A stretch of 7,794 bases of DNA, from contig USNA01000035.1 in assembly GCA_900555955.1 (NCBI GenBank), positions 1-7,794 of the forward strand, read 5' to 3'. Positions 1 to 6,493 of this stretch are shown here, in pieces (the stretch's first letter is position 1; the number at the start of each line of letters is the position of its first letter). Source of the DNA: an uncultured Collinsella sp. (GTDB taxonomy: Bacteria; Actinomycetota; Coriobacteriia; Coriobacteriales; Coriobacteriaceae). Under the pieces are notes generated by a model that had not been told where the DNA came from, made no database searches, and saw only the letters and a program-made list of their open reading frames with translations. The translations under genes and the position numbers were made by a program.

Positions 1-583
1 GCGTTCGCAGCTCAAGCTGGCCAGAACGACCACAGGCGCAGGGAATGCCGGCGGCAGCCGAGCACTCGATGTGGCCCATATGACCGGCAGCGCCATGGAA
101 GCCCTGCATCACGCGGCCGTTCTCGACATATGCGCCGCCGATGCCCGTGCCGATGCCCAGGCACAAGACGGAGAACTTGCCCTTGCCGACGCCCCAGTGG
201 GCCTCGCCCAGAGCATGAGCCTGCACGTCGCCCACAACGGCAACGGGAAGACCAAGGTCCTCGCGCAGACGCGGCCCCAACTGAACGCCGGACCAGCCGG
301 GCATAATCTCGTTGGCATACGCGATGGCGCCCGTCTTGGGATCGACGACGCCTGCGGCACCGATACCGACACCGAGGACCTCGACATCGGGATTCGCCTC
401 AAGAGCGGCCTTGATGGACGCCTCGATCCGCTGGAAAACGGCCTCGCCGCCCTCCTGGGCCTCGGTAGGAACCTCGGCCTCAAATACGGGATGGGGCACG
501 CTGCCGTCAGCCGGGTACTCCATGATGGCGGTCGCGATCTTAGTTCCGCCGATATCGACAGAGCAGACGTACTTGTTCTCCAT
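1..583 (-). CDS. nanK: ROK-family sugar kinase, probable N-acetylmannosamine kinase (3' end outside window)
   Basis: Cytoplasmic ATP-dependent sugar kinase, probably phosphorylating N-acetylmannosamine (ManNAc) to the 6-phosphate. I translated 194 codons from the ATG at 581-583; the frame is open to the window edge, so roughly 100 residues are missing against a usual ROK length near 300. Visible are the N-terminal phosphate loop DIGGTK (10-15), the catalytic-base region GDVQAHALGE (Asp119), the second phosphate motif GIGTGIGG (143-150), AGHMGH (166-171) and the ROK cysteine region CACGRSGQLE (182-191). Most ROK kinases have Glu in the GE.GH motif and Asn in NDANA. Here these are His168 and Gln121, as in E. 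coli NanK (AGHIGH, DAQA; recalled from memory), which supports ManNAc. The third zinc-ligand Cys of CxCGxxGC is Gln189. An AAGGAG site six bases upstream fixes the start. The aldolase ends 172 bases upstream in the same direction. A glucose or other hexose kinase cannot be excluded. Confidence 0.85.
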   Translation of the reverse strand, partial: MENKYVCSVDIGGTKIATAIMEYPADGSVPHPVFEAEVPTEAQEGGEAVFQRIEASIKAALEANPDVEVLGVGIGAAGVVDPKTGAIAYANEIMPGWSGVQLGPRLREDLGLPVAVVGDVQAHALGEAHWGVGKGKFSVLCLGIGTGIGGAYVENGRVMQGFHGAAGHMGHIECSAAAGIPCACGRSGQLELRT

Positions 584-589
584 GTCGTT

Positions 590-595
590 CTCCTT
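590..595 (-). promoter_or_regulatory. Ribosome binding site of the ROK kinase
   Basis: AAGGAG on the minus strand, six bases before the ATG at 581-583. It settles the start of a gene whose end is not in the window. Confidence 0.8.
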
Positions 596-691
596 AGGAG
601 ATAAAAACAACTACAGGAAATGCGCCGTCAGGCTAGCCGTCACAGCGCGGTAAAGGTTTTCCAGGTGCCCGAGATTGCCGAGAAACCGTGT

Positions 692-717
692 GGCCATTGA
701 CCTAATGGGTCATGGCC
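692..717 (-). other. Intercistronic hairpin between aldolase and kinase
   Basis: Arms at 692-702 and 708-717 pair over 10 bp with one bulged base at 698 and a 5-nt loop. The minus-strand RNA has no U-run after the stem, so a classic intrinsic terminator is doubtful; an RNA-stability or partial-attenuation element is more likely. The rest of the 172-base gap (584-755) holds the kinase ribosome binding site and no ORF or convincing promoter that I can see. Confidence 0.5.
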
Positions 718-755
718 GCGAGGCTGAACGGCGAGGTCGGGTGCCTGGGGAAGCT

Positions 756-1676
756 TTACAGGAGACCGTTGTCCTGGAGGACCTTCCTAATCGCCTCGAC
801 GTTCTCGCCGGTCATGGCCTTCACCGGGCGCGGCATGGTCGGGCTGTCGAAGATGCCCATGAGGTTCATAGCGGTCTTGAAGGCGCCGACGCCACCGGCA
901 TAGCCCTGAACGCCCGAGGTGACATCCCAGATGTGGGAAATCTCGTTGAGGCGATCCTGCTCGGCCTTGACGGTAGCCCAGTCGCCGGCCTGAGCGGCCT
1001 TCCACTGACGCACGTAGCCCTCGGGCTCAACGTTGGCGAGACCCGGGACGGAACCGTCGGCGCCGCCGAGGTAAGCACCGTCGACGACGACCTCGTGACC
1101 GGTGAGGATGCTCATCGGGTGGCCGTTCTTCTCGTTCTCCTGAACGAGGTAGCGGAACGAGATGTCATCACCCGAGGAATCCTTGACGCCGGCCAGGACG
1201 CCCTCGGCGCCGAGCTTGGCAAGGAGCTTCCAGGGGAGCTTGGTGTGGACGCACACGGGGATGTCGTAGGCGAAGATGGGCAGGTCGAGCTCCTCGTGCA
1301 GGATGCGGAAGTGCTCCTCGACCTCGGTCATGCCCTGCAGGGCATAGAACGGGCAGGTGGCGACGAGCGCATCGGCGCCCAGCTCCTGAGCGACCTTACC
1401 ATGCTCGATCATGCGCTCGGTCTCGGTATCGATGATGCCGACCAGAACGGGAACGCGGTGGTCGACGATGCGCACGGCCTCGGCGACAATCTGGCGACGG
1501 CGCTCGTCGGTGGAGAAGACGACCTCGCCCGAGGAGCCCAGGAAGAACAGGCCATCGACGCCGGCATCGATCATGCGGTTGATGCTGCGCTCAAAGGAGG
1601 CAACGTCGAGCTGGTGGTCTTCGGTATCGGGAACAACGACGGGAGGGATAACGCCGGTGAATTTCTGAGTTGCCAC
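756..1676 (-). CDS. DapA/NanA-superfamily pyruvate aldolase, possible N-acetylneuraminate lyase
   Basis: Class I aldolase of the dihydrodipicolinate synthase/N-acetylneuraminate lyase superfamily; a TIM barrel that cleaves a 2-keto acid to pyruvate plus an aldehyde through a lysine Schiff base. The GTG at 1674-1676 gives 306 residues, the usual family length. An AAGGAG six bases upstream supports it over an ATG at 1760 that would run back into the preceding gene. Visible are the carboxylate-binding GSSGE (47-51), Tyr137 in YDIP, and Lys165 in AGVKDSSGD; these two numbers match E. coli NanA Tyr137 and Lys165. It lacks the Arg that follows YNVP in true dihydrodipicolinate synthases, so lysine biosynthesis is unlikely. 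However, the positions of NanA Asp191, Glu192 and Ser208 are Glu195, Val196 and Gly212 here, and the GLAN motif (212-215) replaces GSTYN. The fold and chemistry are secure. Sialic-acid specificity rests mainly on the neighbouring NanK-like kinase. A keto-deoxy-sugar acid aldolase is the main alternative. Confidence 0.9.
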   Translation of the reverse strand: MATQKFTGVIPPVVVPDTEDHQLDVASFERSINRMIDAGVDGLFFLGSSGEVVFSTDERRRQIVAEAVRIVDHRVPVLVGIIDTETERMIEHGKVAQELGADALVATCPFYALQGMTEVEEHFRILHEELDLPIFAYDIPVCVHTKLPWKLLAKLGAEGVLAGVKDSSGDDISFRYLVQENEKNGHPMSILTGHEVVVDGAYLGGADGSVPGLANVEPEGYVRQWKAAQAGDWATVKAEQDRLNEISHIWDVTSGVQGYAGGVGAFKTAMNLMGIFDSPTMPRPVKAMTGENVEAIRKVLQDNGLL

Positions 1677-1682
1677 AAGAAT

Positions 1683-1688
1683 CTCCTT
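1683..1688 (-). promoter_or_regulatory. Ribosome binding site fixing the aldolase GTG start
   Basis: AAGGAG on the minus strand, six bases upstream of GTG 1674-1676. No comparable site serves the more distant ATG at 1760. Confidence 0.75.
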
Positions 1689-1697
1689 AGTTGTCTG

Positions 1698-1720
1698 GTG
1701 GGCGGCCCTATGCCACCCAC
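1698..1720 (-). other. Intercistronic hairpin between divergent esterase and aldolase
   Basis: Nine-base arms at 1698-1706 and 1712-1720 with a 5-nt loop. The single C/A mismatch on the plus strand becomes a G·U wobble in the minus-strand RNA, so the stem is fully paired only in the transcribed orientation. It sits just upstream of the aldolase ribosome binding site and has no U-run, which argues against a strong terminator. Confidence 0.5.
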
Positions 1721-1744
1721 TCTTGTTGGCAGTGTCCAGGCCGT

Positions 1745-2596
1745 CTAGGCCAAAGAACACGGGTAGAACGTTTGGTTAAAGAAGTCGACGACTTCGTTTT
1801 CGAACGCATTGATGCGCTCGTGAGCGTATTTGGCATAAATGATATGCCTTCGGTCACACTCAAGACCGTTGAATACGGCAAACTGACCCTTGGGATCGCT
1901 CACGGCGTCCATAAGCGATGTGCCCATGAGCACCGATCCGCGCACCCGAGACGACAGAGCCTCGAGGCCACCGGGGATTGGATTGGCAACCGCCGTGCAG
2001 GCAAGGCCCCGCTCGTCCAGAGCGGAAACCGCCAGCGCGACTCCGCCGCCAAGGCCCTCGCCCCACGCAAAAATGCAATCGGAGTCCATGCCGTCAAGAT
2101 TGCGCGCGACCTTCGCCAACGCGCAGCCCCAACGGACGCGCTCGACAAAAGCGGGCGAAGCAATCCCCCGCTGCAGGTCGTCCGTACCAGCAACACCGTC
2201 GTCCAGTGCAAGCACGGCATATCCCATGGCGGCAAATCTCGTCATGTGATGCCAGCCGCGCACAGGCCGATCGATGTCGTGGAACATCAGGCACAGCGGC
2301 ACGCGCTCAGATACTCGGGCACGACCAACAGGCTCAATCAAACGAGCGTGGACCGCATGGTCACCGAGCTCAAAGGAAACCTCCGAGTAACGGGCGCAGG
2401 GGTTAACAAAGTCAATCGCCGTAATGGCCAGGCCTTGAATCTCAAGATTCGAAGCGCATGTCTCTAAATCAGAAACATCTGCTTGGACATCACCGTGCCA
2501 GTCCCGATAGTCTGCGAGCCTTGACGAAACCGTTCCAGGAATTCCCACGAGCCCGGGGACTATCAGCTCGTCAACATTGCTCTCGCACTTAGACAT
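1745..2596 (-). CDS. Divergent CE7 (acetyl xylan esterase-like) alpha/beta hydrolase lacking the catalytic serine
   Basis: A 283-residue paralogue of the esterase encoded just upstream. The alignment is clearest at the C-terminus: QFAVFNGLECDRRH (238-251) mirrors QFAVYNNLSCYKRH in the neighbour, and the final region has the same spacing. Catalytic Asp (Asp230) and His (His259) are conserved in place. The nucleophile elbow, GASQGG in the neighbour, is GEGLGG here (179-184), putting Gly181 at the serine position; I read the codons GGC GAG GGC CTT GGC directly. The HGYPG oxyanion region is also changed, to HDIDR (106-110). Ordinary serine-esterase activity is therefore unlikely. It may be a structural or regulatory partner, a binding protein, or a decaying gene, though the frame is intact. 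I chose ATG 2594-2596 because a GGGAGGGGAGG stretch precedes it; a GTG at 2614 is in frame but lies inside that stretch. It overlaps the upstream gene by 8 bases, suggesting translational coupling. Confidence 0.85.
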   Translation of the reverse strand: MSKCESNVDELIVPGLVGIPGTVSSRLADYRDWHGDVQADVSDLETCASNLEIQGLAITAIDFVNPCARYSEVSFELGDHAVHARLIEPVGRARVSERVPLCLMFHDIDRPVRGWHHMTRFAAMGYAVLALDDGVAGTDDLQRGIASPAFVERVRWGCALAKVARNLDGMDSDCIFAWGEGLGGGVALAVSALDERGLACTAVANPIPGGLEALSSRVRGSVLMGTSLMDAVSDPKGQFAVFNGLECDRRHIIYAKYAHERINAFENEVVDFFNQTFYPCSLA

Positions 2597-3566
2597 GAGC
2601 CTCCCCTCCCTCACAGAAAAACGGAATGATCAGATCGTCAAAGTCCTGAATCTCCTCGTGGCCAAAGCCTTCAAAGAACTCATGACGCTTGTAGCAGGAC
2701 AGGTTGTTGTACACCGCAAACTGCGTTGCCGGCGGACAGACAATATCGGCCGTGCCCGTGCCAAACAGCACGGGGCACTTGACCATGGGGGCAAAATTCT
2801 TGGAATCGAAGTACGCCAGCTTGGCATAGGCTTCCTCGATACAAGTCGAGTCCTCGTCAAACCAGCGCGACCAATAGCGCAGGCCCTCATAGGCAATATC
2901 GTCGGCGTCCAAATCCCAAACCAGGCGGAAATCCGACAGGAAGGGATAGAGGATGGCGGCGCGATTGATAAGCTCGCTGTTAAGCGCGCAGGTCGCAATG
3001 CCCAAACCGCCGCCCTGCGATGCGCCGTTCACATACACGCGGGTAAAATCGATGCCCTCGAGCTCGCGAACGATACGGCACAGAATGCGAATATCCTGAT
3101 GTAGGCGGACATAGTAGAGGTTGGCCGGGTCGCCGTCGATACCGGCGACGATATGGCCCGCGACCGTCGTGCCCTCAAATCCACCAATGTCCTCGGAGGG
3201 GCCTCCTTGGCCAGGACAATCGAGAGCAATGAGCGCCATGCCCATGCCCGCAAACGACGCCTGCTCAAACCAGCTGCGGCTTGCACCCGGATACCCATGG
3301 AACTGAAGTACCAATGGCACAGGCTCGTCCGAGACGGGTTTAAGGTACTTGGCATGCAGGCGTGCACCACACATGCCGGTATACCAGAGGTCGAAAAACC
3401 GACAGGTCGCGGAATCCGCAACCGAAGCCGCCTCAATCTCGTAGTCGAGCTCAACGGCGTCGGCCTCGGCCATGCGGTCCTTCCAAAAGAGATCGAAATC
3501 CGATGGACGGGGCATAGCGCCTCGATATTCACCAAATTGCTGTTGTAGCTCCTGAGCACTTGGCAT
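2589..3566 (-). CDS. CE7-family acetyl esterase (acetyl xylan esterase/cephalosporin-C deacetylase type)
   Basis: Carbohydrate esterase family 7 enzyme that removes O-acetyl groups from small sugars; there is no signal peptide, so it acts in the cytoplasm on imported substrate. The 325 residues match the family length. Visible are the typical N-terminus with PSDFDLFW (21-28), the oxyanion-region motif HGYPG (90-94), DCPGQGG (116-122), the nucleophile elbow GASQGG with Ser183, Asp274 in GTADIVCPP, and His303 in GFGHEE, giving a complete Ser-Asp-His triad. The start matches the family N-terminus, but its ribosome binding site is weak: an AAAGG lies about 14 bases upstream. It follows the transporter genes after an 80-base gap with a hairpin and overlaps the next gene. 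Placed between an importer and an aldolase-kinase pair, it probably de-acetylates the imported sugar, perhaps O-acetyl sialic acid; xylan is less likely because no xylanase or xylose gene is nearby. Confidence 0.95.
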   Translation of the reverse strand: MPSAQELQQQFGEYRGAMPRPSDFDLFWKDRMAEADAVELDYEIEAASVADSATCRFFDLWYTGMCGARLHAKYLKPVSDEPVPLVLQFHGYPGASRSWFEQASFAGMGMALIALDCPGQGGPSEDIGGFEGTTVAGHIVAGIDGDPANLYYVRLHQDIRILCRIVRELEGIDFTRVYVNGASQGGGLGIATCALNSELINRAAILYPFLSDFRLVWDLDADDIAYEGLRYWSRWFDEDSTCIEEAYAKLAYFDSKNFAPMVKCPVLFGTGTADIVCPPATQFAVYNNLSCYKRHEFFEGFGHEEIQDFDDLIIPFFCEGGEAHV

Positions 3567-3602
3567 GGCTCGTGAACCCAGCCTTTCGAAATCGCAACGG
3601 AG

Positions 3603-3630
3603 GTGCGCCCGGCAAGGGAACCGGGCGCAC
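3603..3630 (-). terminator. Perfect 10-bp hairpin between importer ATPase and esterase genes
   Basis: GTGCGCCCGG at 3603-3612 and CCGGGCGCAC at 3621-3630 are perfect inverted repeats with an 8-nt loop. It lies between the end of the OppF-type gene (3647) and the esterase start (3566). The RNA after the stem lacks a clean U-run, so it may be a partial terminator or an mRNA-stabilising stem that lets importer and enzyme genes be expressed at different levels. Confidence 0.55.
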
Positions 3631-3646
3631 GGGAGGGAAAGCGAGG

Positions 3647-4474
3647 CTACTCGCCGAGCTTGGGATGCAGCAGCGACGGCGCAGCGCCGAGCAGCATTTT
3701 GGTGTAGGGGTCCTGAGGGTGCTGGAAGACCTGCTTGGCCTCGCCCTGCTCGACGATCTTGCCACCATTCATAACGATGATGTCGTCAGAGATATAGCGG
3801 ACCGTCTGGATGTCATGGCTGATGAACACCATGGCCAGGCCGAGCTCCTTCTTAAGGTCGGTCAGCAGGTTCAGAATCTGCGCGCGGACCGAAACGTCCA
3901 GAGCCGAGGTGGGCTCGTCGGCGATGATGGCATCGGGGTTCAGCGAAAGGGCACGGGCAATTGCGACGCGCTGGCGCTGGCCGCCCGAAAGCTGGCCGGG
4001 AAGAACCTCGGCGGCGGAGCTGGGCAGACCGGTGAGCTCCAAGAGCTCCTTGACGCGCTTCTCCTGCTCGGCCTCGGTACCCAAGTTGTGGACGCGCATG
4101 GGGTCGAGCAGTTGCTCGCGAACGACCATGCGGGGGTTGAGCGCCGTGGCCGGGTTCTGGAACACGACCGAGATGACGCGGCCCATGTGGCGACGGTCCT
4201 CGGCGGTACGCTTGGTAACGTCCTTGCCCTTAAAGTAGACTTTGCCGCTCGTGGGGGCCTGCAGGCCGCACATGACGTTAGCGGTGGTGGACTTTCCGCA
4301 ACCGGACTCGCCGACGATGCCGATGGTCTGTCCGGGCATGAGCTTAATCGTTACACCCTGGACGGCGTGAACCAGGTTGGGGTGCAGAATCGAGCCGGTA
4401 CGGGTCCTAAAGGTGACGTGGACGTCATCAAGGAAGATGATCGGCTCCATGCCATCGAGAGCGGTCTCGCTCAT
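3647..4474 (-). CDS. Oligopeptide-type ABC importer ATP-binding protein (OppF/DppF-like)
   Basis: Nucleotide-binding subunit powering the importer encoded upstream. In 275 residues it has Walker A GESGCGKS (55-62), the Q-loop Gln106, signature LSGGQ (162-166), Walker B IIADEP (183-188) and the switch His220, so it should hydrolyse ATP. It ends soon after QDPYTKMLLGA. The C-terminal extension with the cysteine motif found in most OppF/DppF proteins (about 320 residues) is absent. The ATG follows the fusion gene's TAG directly, with GGAGGTG six bases upstream inside that gene, so translation is tightly coupled. It should pair with the ATPase half of the fusion as a heterodimer. The substrate cannot be read from an ATPase; the downstream enzymes suggest a sugar acid rather than peptides. 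Confidence 0.95.
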   Translation of the reverse strand: MSETALDGMEPIIFLDDVHVTFRTRTGSILHPNLVHAVQGVTIKLMPGQTIGIVGESGCGKSTTANVMCGLQAPTSGKVYFKGKDVTKRTAEDRRHMGRVISVVFQNPATALNPRMVVREQLLDPMRVHNLGTEAEQEKRVKELLELTGLPSSAAEVLPGQLSGGQRQRVAIARALSLNPDAIIADEPTSALDVSVRAQILNLLTDLKKELGLAMVFISHDIQTVRYISDDIIVMNGGKIVEQGEAKQVFQHPQDPYTKMLLGAAPSLLHPKLGE

Positions 4475-6490
4475 CTACATCACCTCCGCGTGAGGGGTCA
4501 AACCATTTGCCTTGAGCACCTCATCGGGGAGCTCGGAATAGAAGTGCTCGGTGCCGGGCACGCGTTTGAAGACCGGACGGGTGTCCAGGCCAATGCGCGG
4601 ATGGCTCGAGCGGGGTGCGAAGCGATCGCCCTTGGGGAAATCGCGCGGGCTCGGAACGGCGCCGGGCACCTGGTGCAGGCGGCCCGAACCGCTCTCGATG
4701 GACAGGACGGAACCCAGAAGGCCGCGAGTGTACTCGTGGATCGGGTTGGTGAGCAGCTCCTTGGTGGGCGCCTGCTCGATAACCTGACCGGCGTACATAA
4801 CCGTGATGTTATGAGCGACCTCGGCGACCAGTGCCAGGTCGTGCGAAACGAAGATCATGGCAAAGCCGAGCTTGGCCTGAAGGTCGTTAAGCAGCTTGAT
4901 AACCTGCTTCTGGACGGTAACGTCCAGAGCGGTCGTGGGCTCGTCGCAGATGACCAGCTTGGGGTCGCGGGTAAGGGCCATAGCGATCAGAACGCGCTGA
5001 CGCTGACCACCGGAAAGCTCATGCGGATAGCTCTCGAGCGTACGCTTGGGGTCGAGGCCCACGAGCTCCAGGAGCTCCTCGGCGCTACGGGTGCCGCCAC
5101 GCTTGGTGAGCTGCTTCATCTGGGCGGAAATGAGCATGGAGGGGTTGAGCGAGGACAGGGCGTCCTGATAGACCATGGCGATATCGGTACCGCGCAGGCC
5201 GAACCACTCCTTCTTGCTCATCTTGAGCAGGTCGCGGCCCTCCCAGAGAACCTCACCGGAAAGATGCTCGTCATCGTCGGTCAGGCCCATGATGGCCAGC
5301 GTGGTGATGGACTTACCGCAGCCGGACTCGCCTACCAGGCCCATGGTCTGGCCGGGACGGACGTCAAAGTTGACGTGGTCGACGACGTTGATGTCACCGT
5401 GGTGCTCAAACTGGATGCAGAAATCGCGGACCGAAAGGATCGGCTCGACGGACTCATCGGGCACATGGCGGTCGTTACGCTTGAGTTCGACATCACGCAG
5501 AGCGCCAAGACGGGCGGACAGGGACTGAGCCTGCTCCTTGTAGGCGCGAACGGGGTCGGAGACCAGCAGGTCGGCCTCGCGGCGCTTGGAGGAGTCGGTC
5601 GGATCCAGGGCGGCGGAGGGGGCAGCGGCCATGGCGTCGGTAATGCCCTCGGACAGGATGTTGAGCGCCAGGCAGGTGATCATGATGGCCAGGCCCGGGA
5701 ACAGTGCCTGCCACCAACGGCCGGCAAGCACGCCACCGCGAGCGTCGGCGAGGATGTTGCCCCAGGTAGCGGTGGGCTCCTGGATACCAGCGCCGATGAA
5801 GGTCAGCGAGGCCTCGAAGATGATGGCGTCGGCGACCAGGGTAACGGTAAAGACCATGATCGGGGCGATGCAGTTACGCAGAACATGCTTGATCAAAATC
5901 CACGGAGCCTTGGCGCCGGAAACGATGACCGCGCGGACATAGTCCTCACCGTACTCGGACACGATGTTGGCGCGCACGATACGGGCAATCTGCGGAGTGT
6001 ACATAAAGCCGATGGCGAAGATGATCGACGGCACGGAATTGCCCAGGATGGAGACGAAGACGGCAGCGAGGGCAATGCCCGGGATGGACATGATGATATC
6101 CAGGATGCGCATGATCGCCTCGGAAACGGACTTGCGCGAAACAGCCGCGAGGGCACCCACAATCGAGCCGCAGACCAGAGCCATGGCGGTAGCACCGAAG
6201 CCGATAATCAGCGAGTAACGGCCACCGTAAAGCATGCGCGACAGAATGTCGCGGCCCTTATCGTCGGTACCGAAGATAAATCCATTGCCGGGAGCCTGGC
6301 GAGCAGTGAAAATCTCGACCGGGCTATAGGGGGCGAGCAAGGGAGCAAGAATCGCGGTCAGGGCGACCAGCACCAGCACGACGGCGGCGATCTTAGAAGA
6401 CAGCGTCATCTTCTTCCAGCCACCGAGCTTGAGCCCCTTGGAGGCAGCTTTCTCGAGCTGCTCGGTTTGCTTCTCTCGAATCTTTACCAT
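4475..6490 (-). CDS. Fused ABC importer permease and ATPase (OppC-like plus OppD-like)
   Basis: A 671-residue single chain joining two usually separate importer parts. Residues 1-290 form a DppC/OppC-type permease: a basic cytoplasmic N-terminus, about six hydrophobic segments (near 31-54, 92-116, 128-150, 152-167, 205-228, 262-283) and the EAA coupling loop around 179-213. A charged linker (about 290-350) leads to an OppD-type ATPase with Walker A GESGCGKS (387-394), Gln442, LSGGQ (492-496), Walker B LVICDEP (512-518) and His550. The C-terminal oligo_HPY-like tail is present, but the positions normally occupied by cysteines are changed (Asp622, Ser628, Ser652), and no cysteine follows residue 515. 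No frameshift or stop separates the halves. The start lies three bases after the OppB-type stop. Similar fusions occur in SatABCD/NanBCDF-type sialic-acid importers as I recall, which suits the downstream genes without proving the substrate. Confidence 0.95.
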   Translation of the reverse strand: MVKIREKQTEQLEKAASKGLKLGGWKKMTLSSKIAAVVLVLVALTAILAPLLAPYSPVEIFTARQAPGNGFIFGTDDKGRDILSRMLYGGRYSLIIGFGATAMALVCGSIVGALAAVSRKSVSEAIMRILDIIMSIPGIALAAVFVSILGNSVPSIIFAIGFMYTPQIARIVRANIVSEYGEDYVRAVIVSGAKAPWILIKHVLRNCIAPIMVFTVTLVADAIIFEASLTFIGAGIQEPTATWGNILADARGGVLAGRWWQALFPGLAIMITCLALNILSEGITDAMAAAPSAALDPTDSSKRREADLLVSDPVRAYKEQAQSLSARLGALRDVELKRNDRHVPDESVEPILSVRDFCIQFEHHGDINVVDHVNFDVRPGQTMGLVGESGCGKSITTLAIMGLTDDDEHLSGEVLWEGRDLLKMSKKEWFGLRGTDIAMVYQDALSSLNPSMLISAQMKQLTKRGGTRSAEELLELVGLDPKRTLESYPHELSGGQRQRVLIAMALTRDPKLVICDEPTTALDVTVQKQVIKLLNDLQAKLGFAMIFVSHDLALVAEVAHNITVMYAGQVIEQAPTKELLTNPIHEYTRGLLGSVLSIESGSGRLHQVPGAVPSPRDFPKGDRFAPRSSHPRIGLDTRPVFKRVPGTEHFYSELPDEVLKANGLTPHAEVM
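4481..4487 (-). promoter_or_regulatory. Ribosome binding site of the OppF-type gene inside the fusion gene
   Basis: GGAGGTG on the minus strand within the last codons of the fusion gene, six bases before the ATG at 4472-4474 that directly follows the TAG. This arrangement indicates coupled translation. Confidence 0.75.
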
Positions 6491-6493
6491 AAT

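Noticed and set aside
71..604. Plus-strand open frame of 177 codons
   Set aside because: It is antisense to the ROK kinase, whose motifs read cleanly on the minus strand.
756..1676. Assignment as dihydrodipicolinate synthase (lysine biosynthesis)
   Set aside because: The arginine that follows the YNVP-type motif in true DapA enzymes is missing, and the gene sits in a transport and sugar-catabolism operon.
675..1748. Plus-strand open frame of 357 codons
   Set aside because: It is a shadow of the aldolase gene on the other strand, extends into both flanking gaps, and has no family resemblance.
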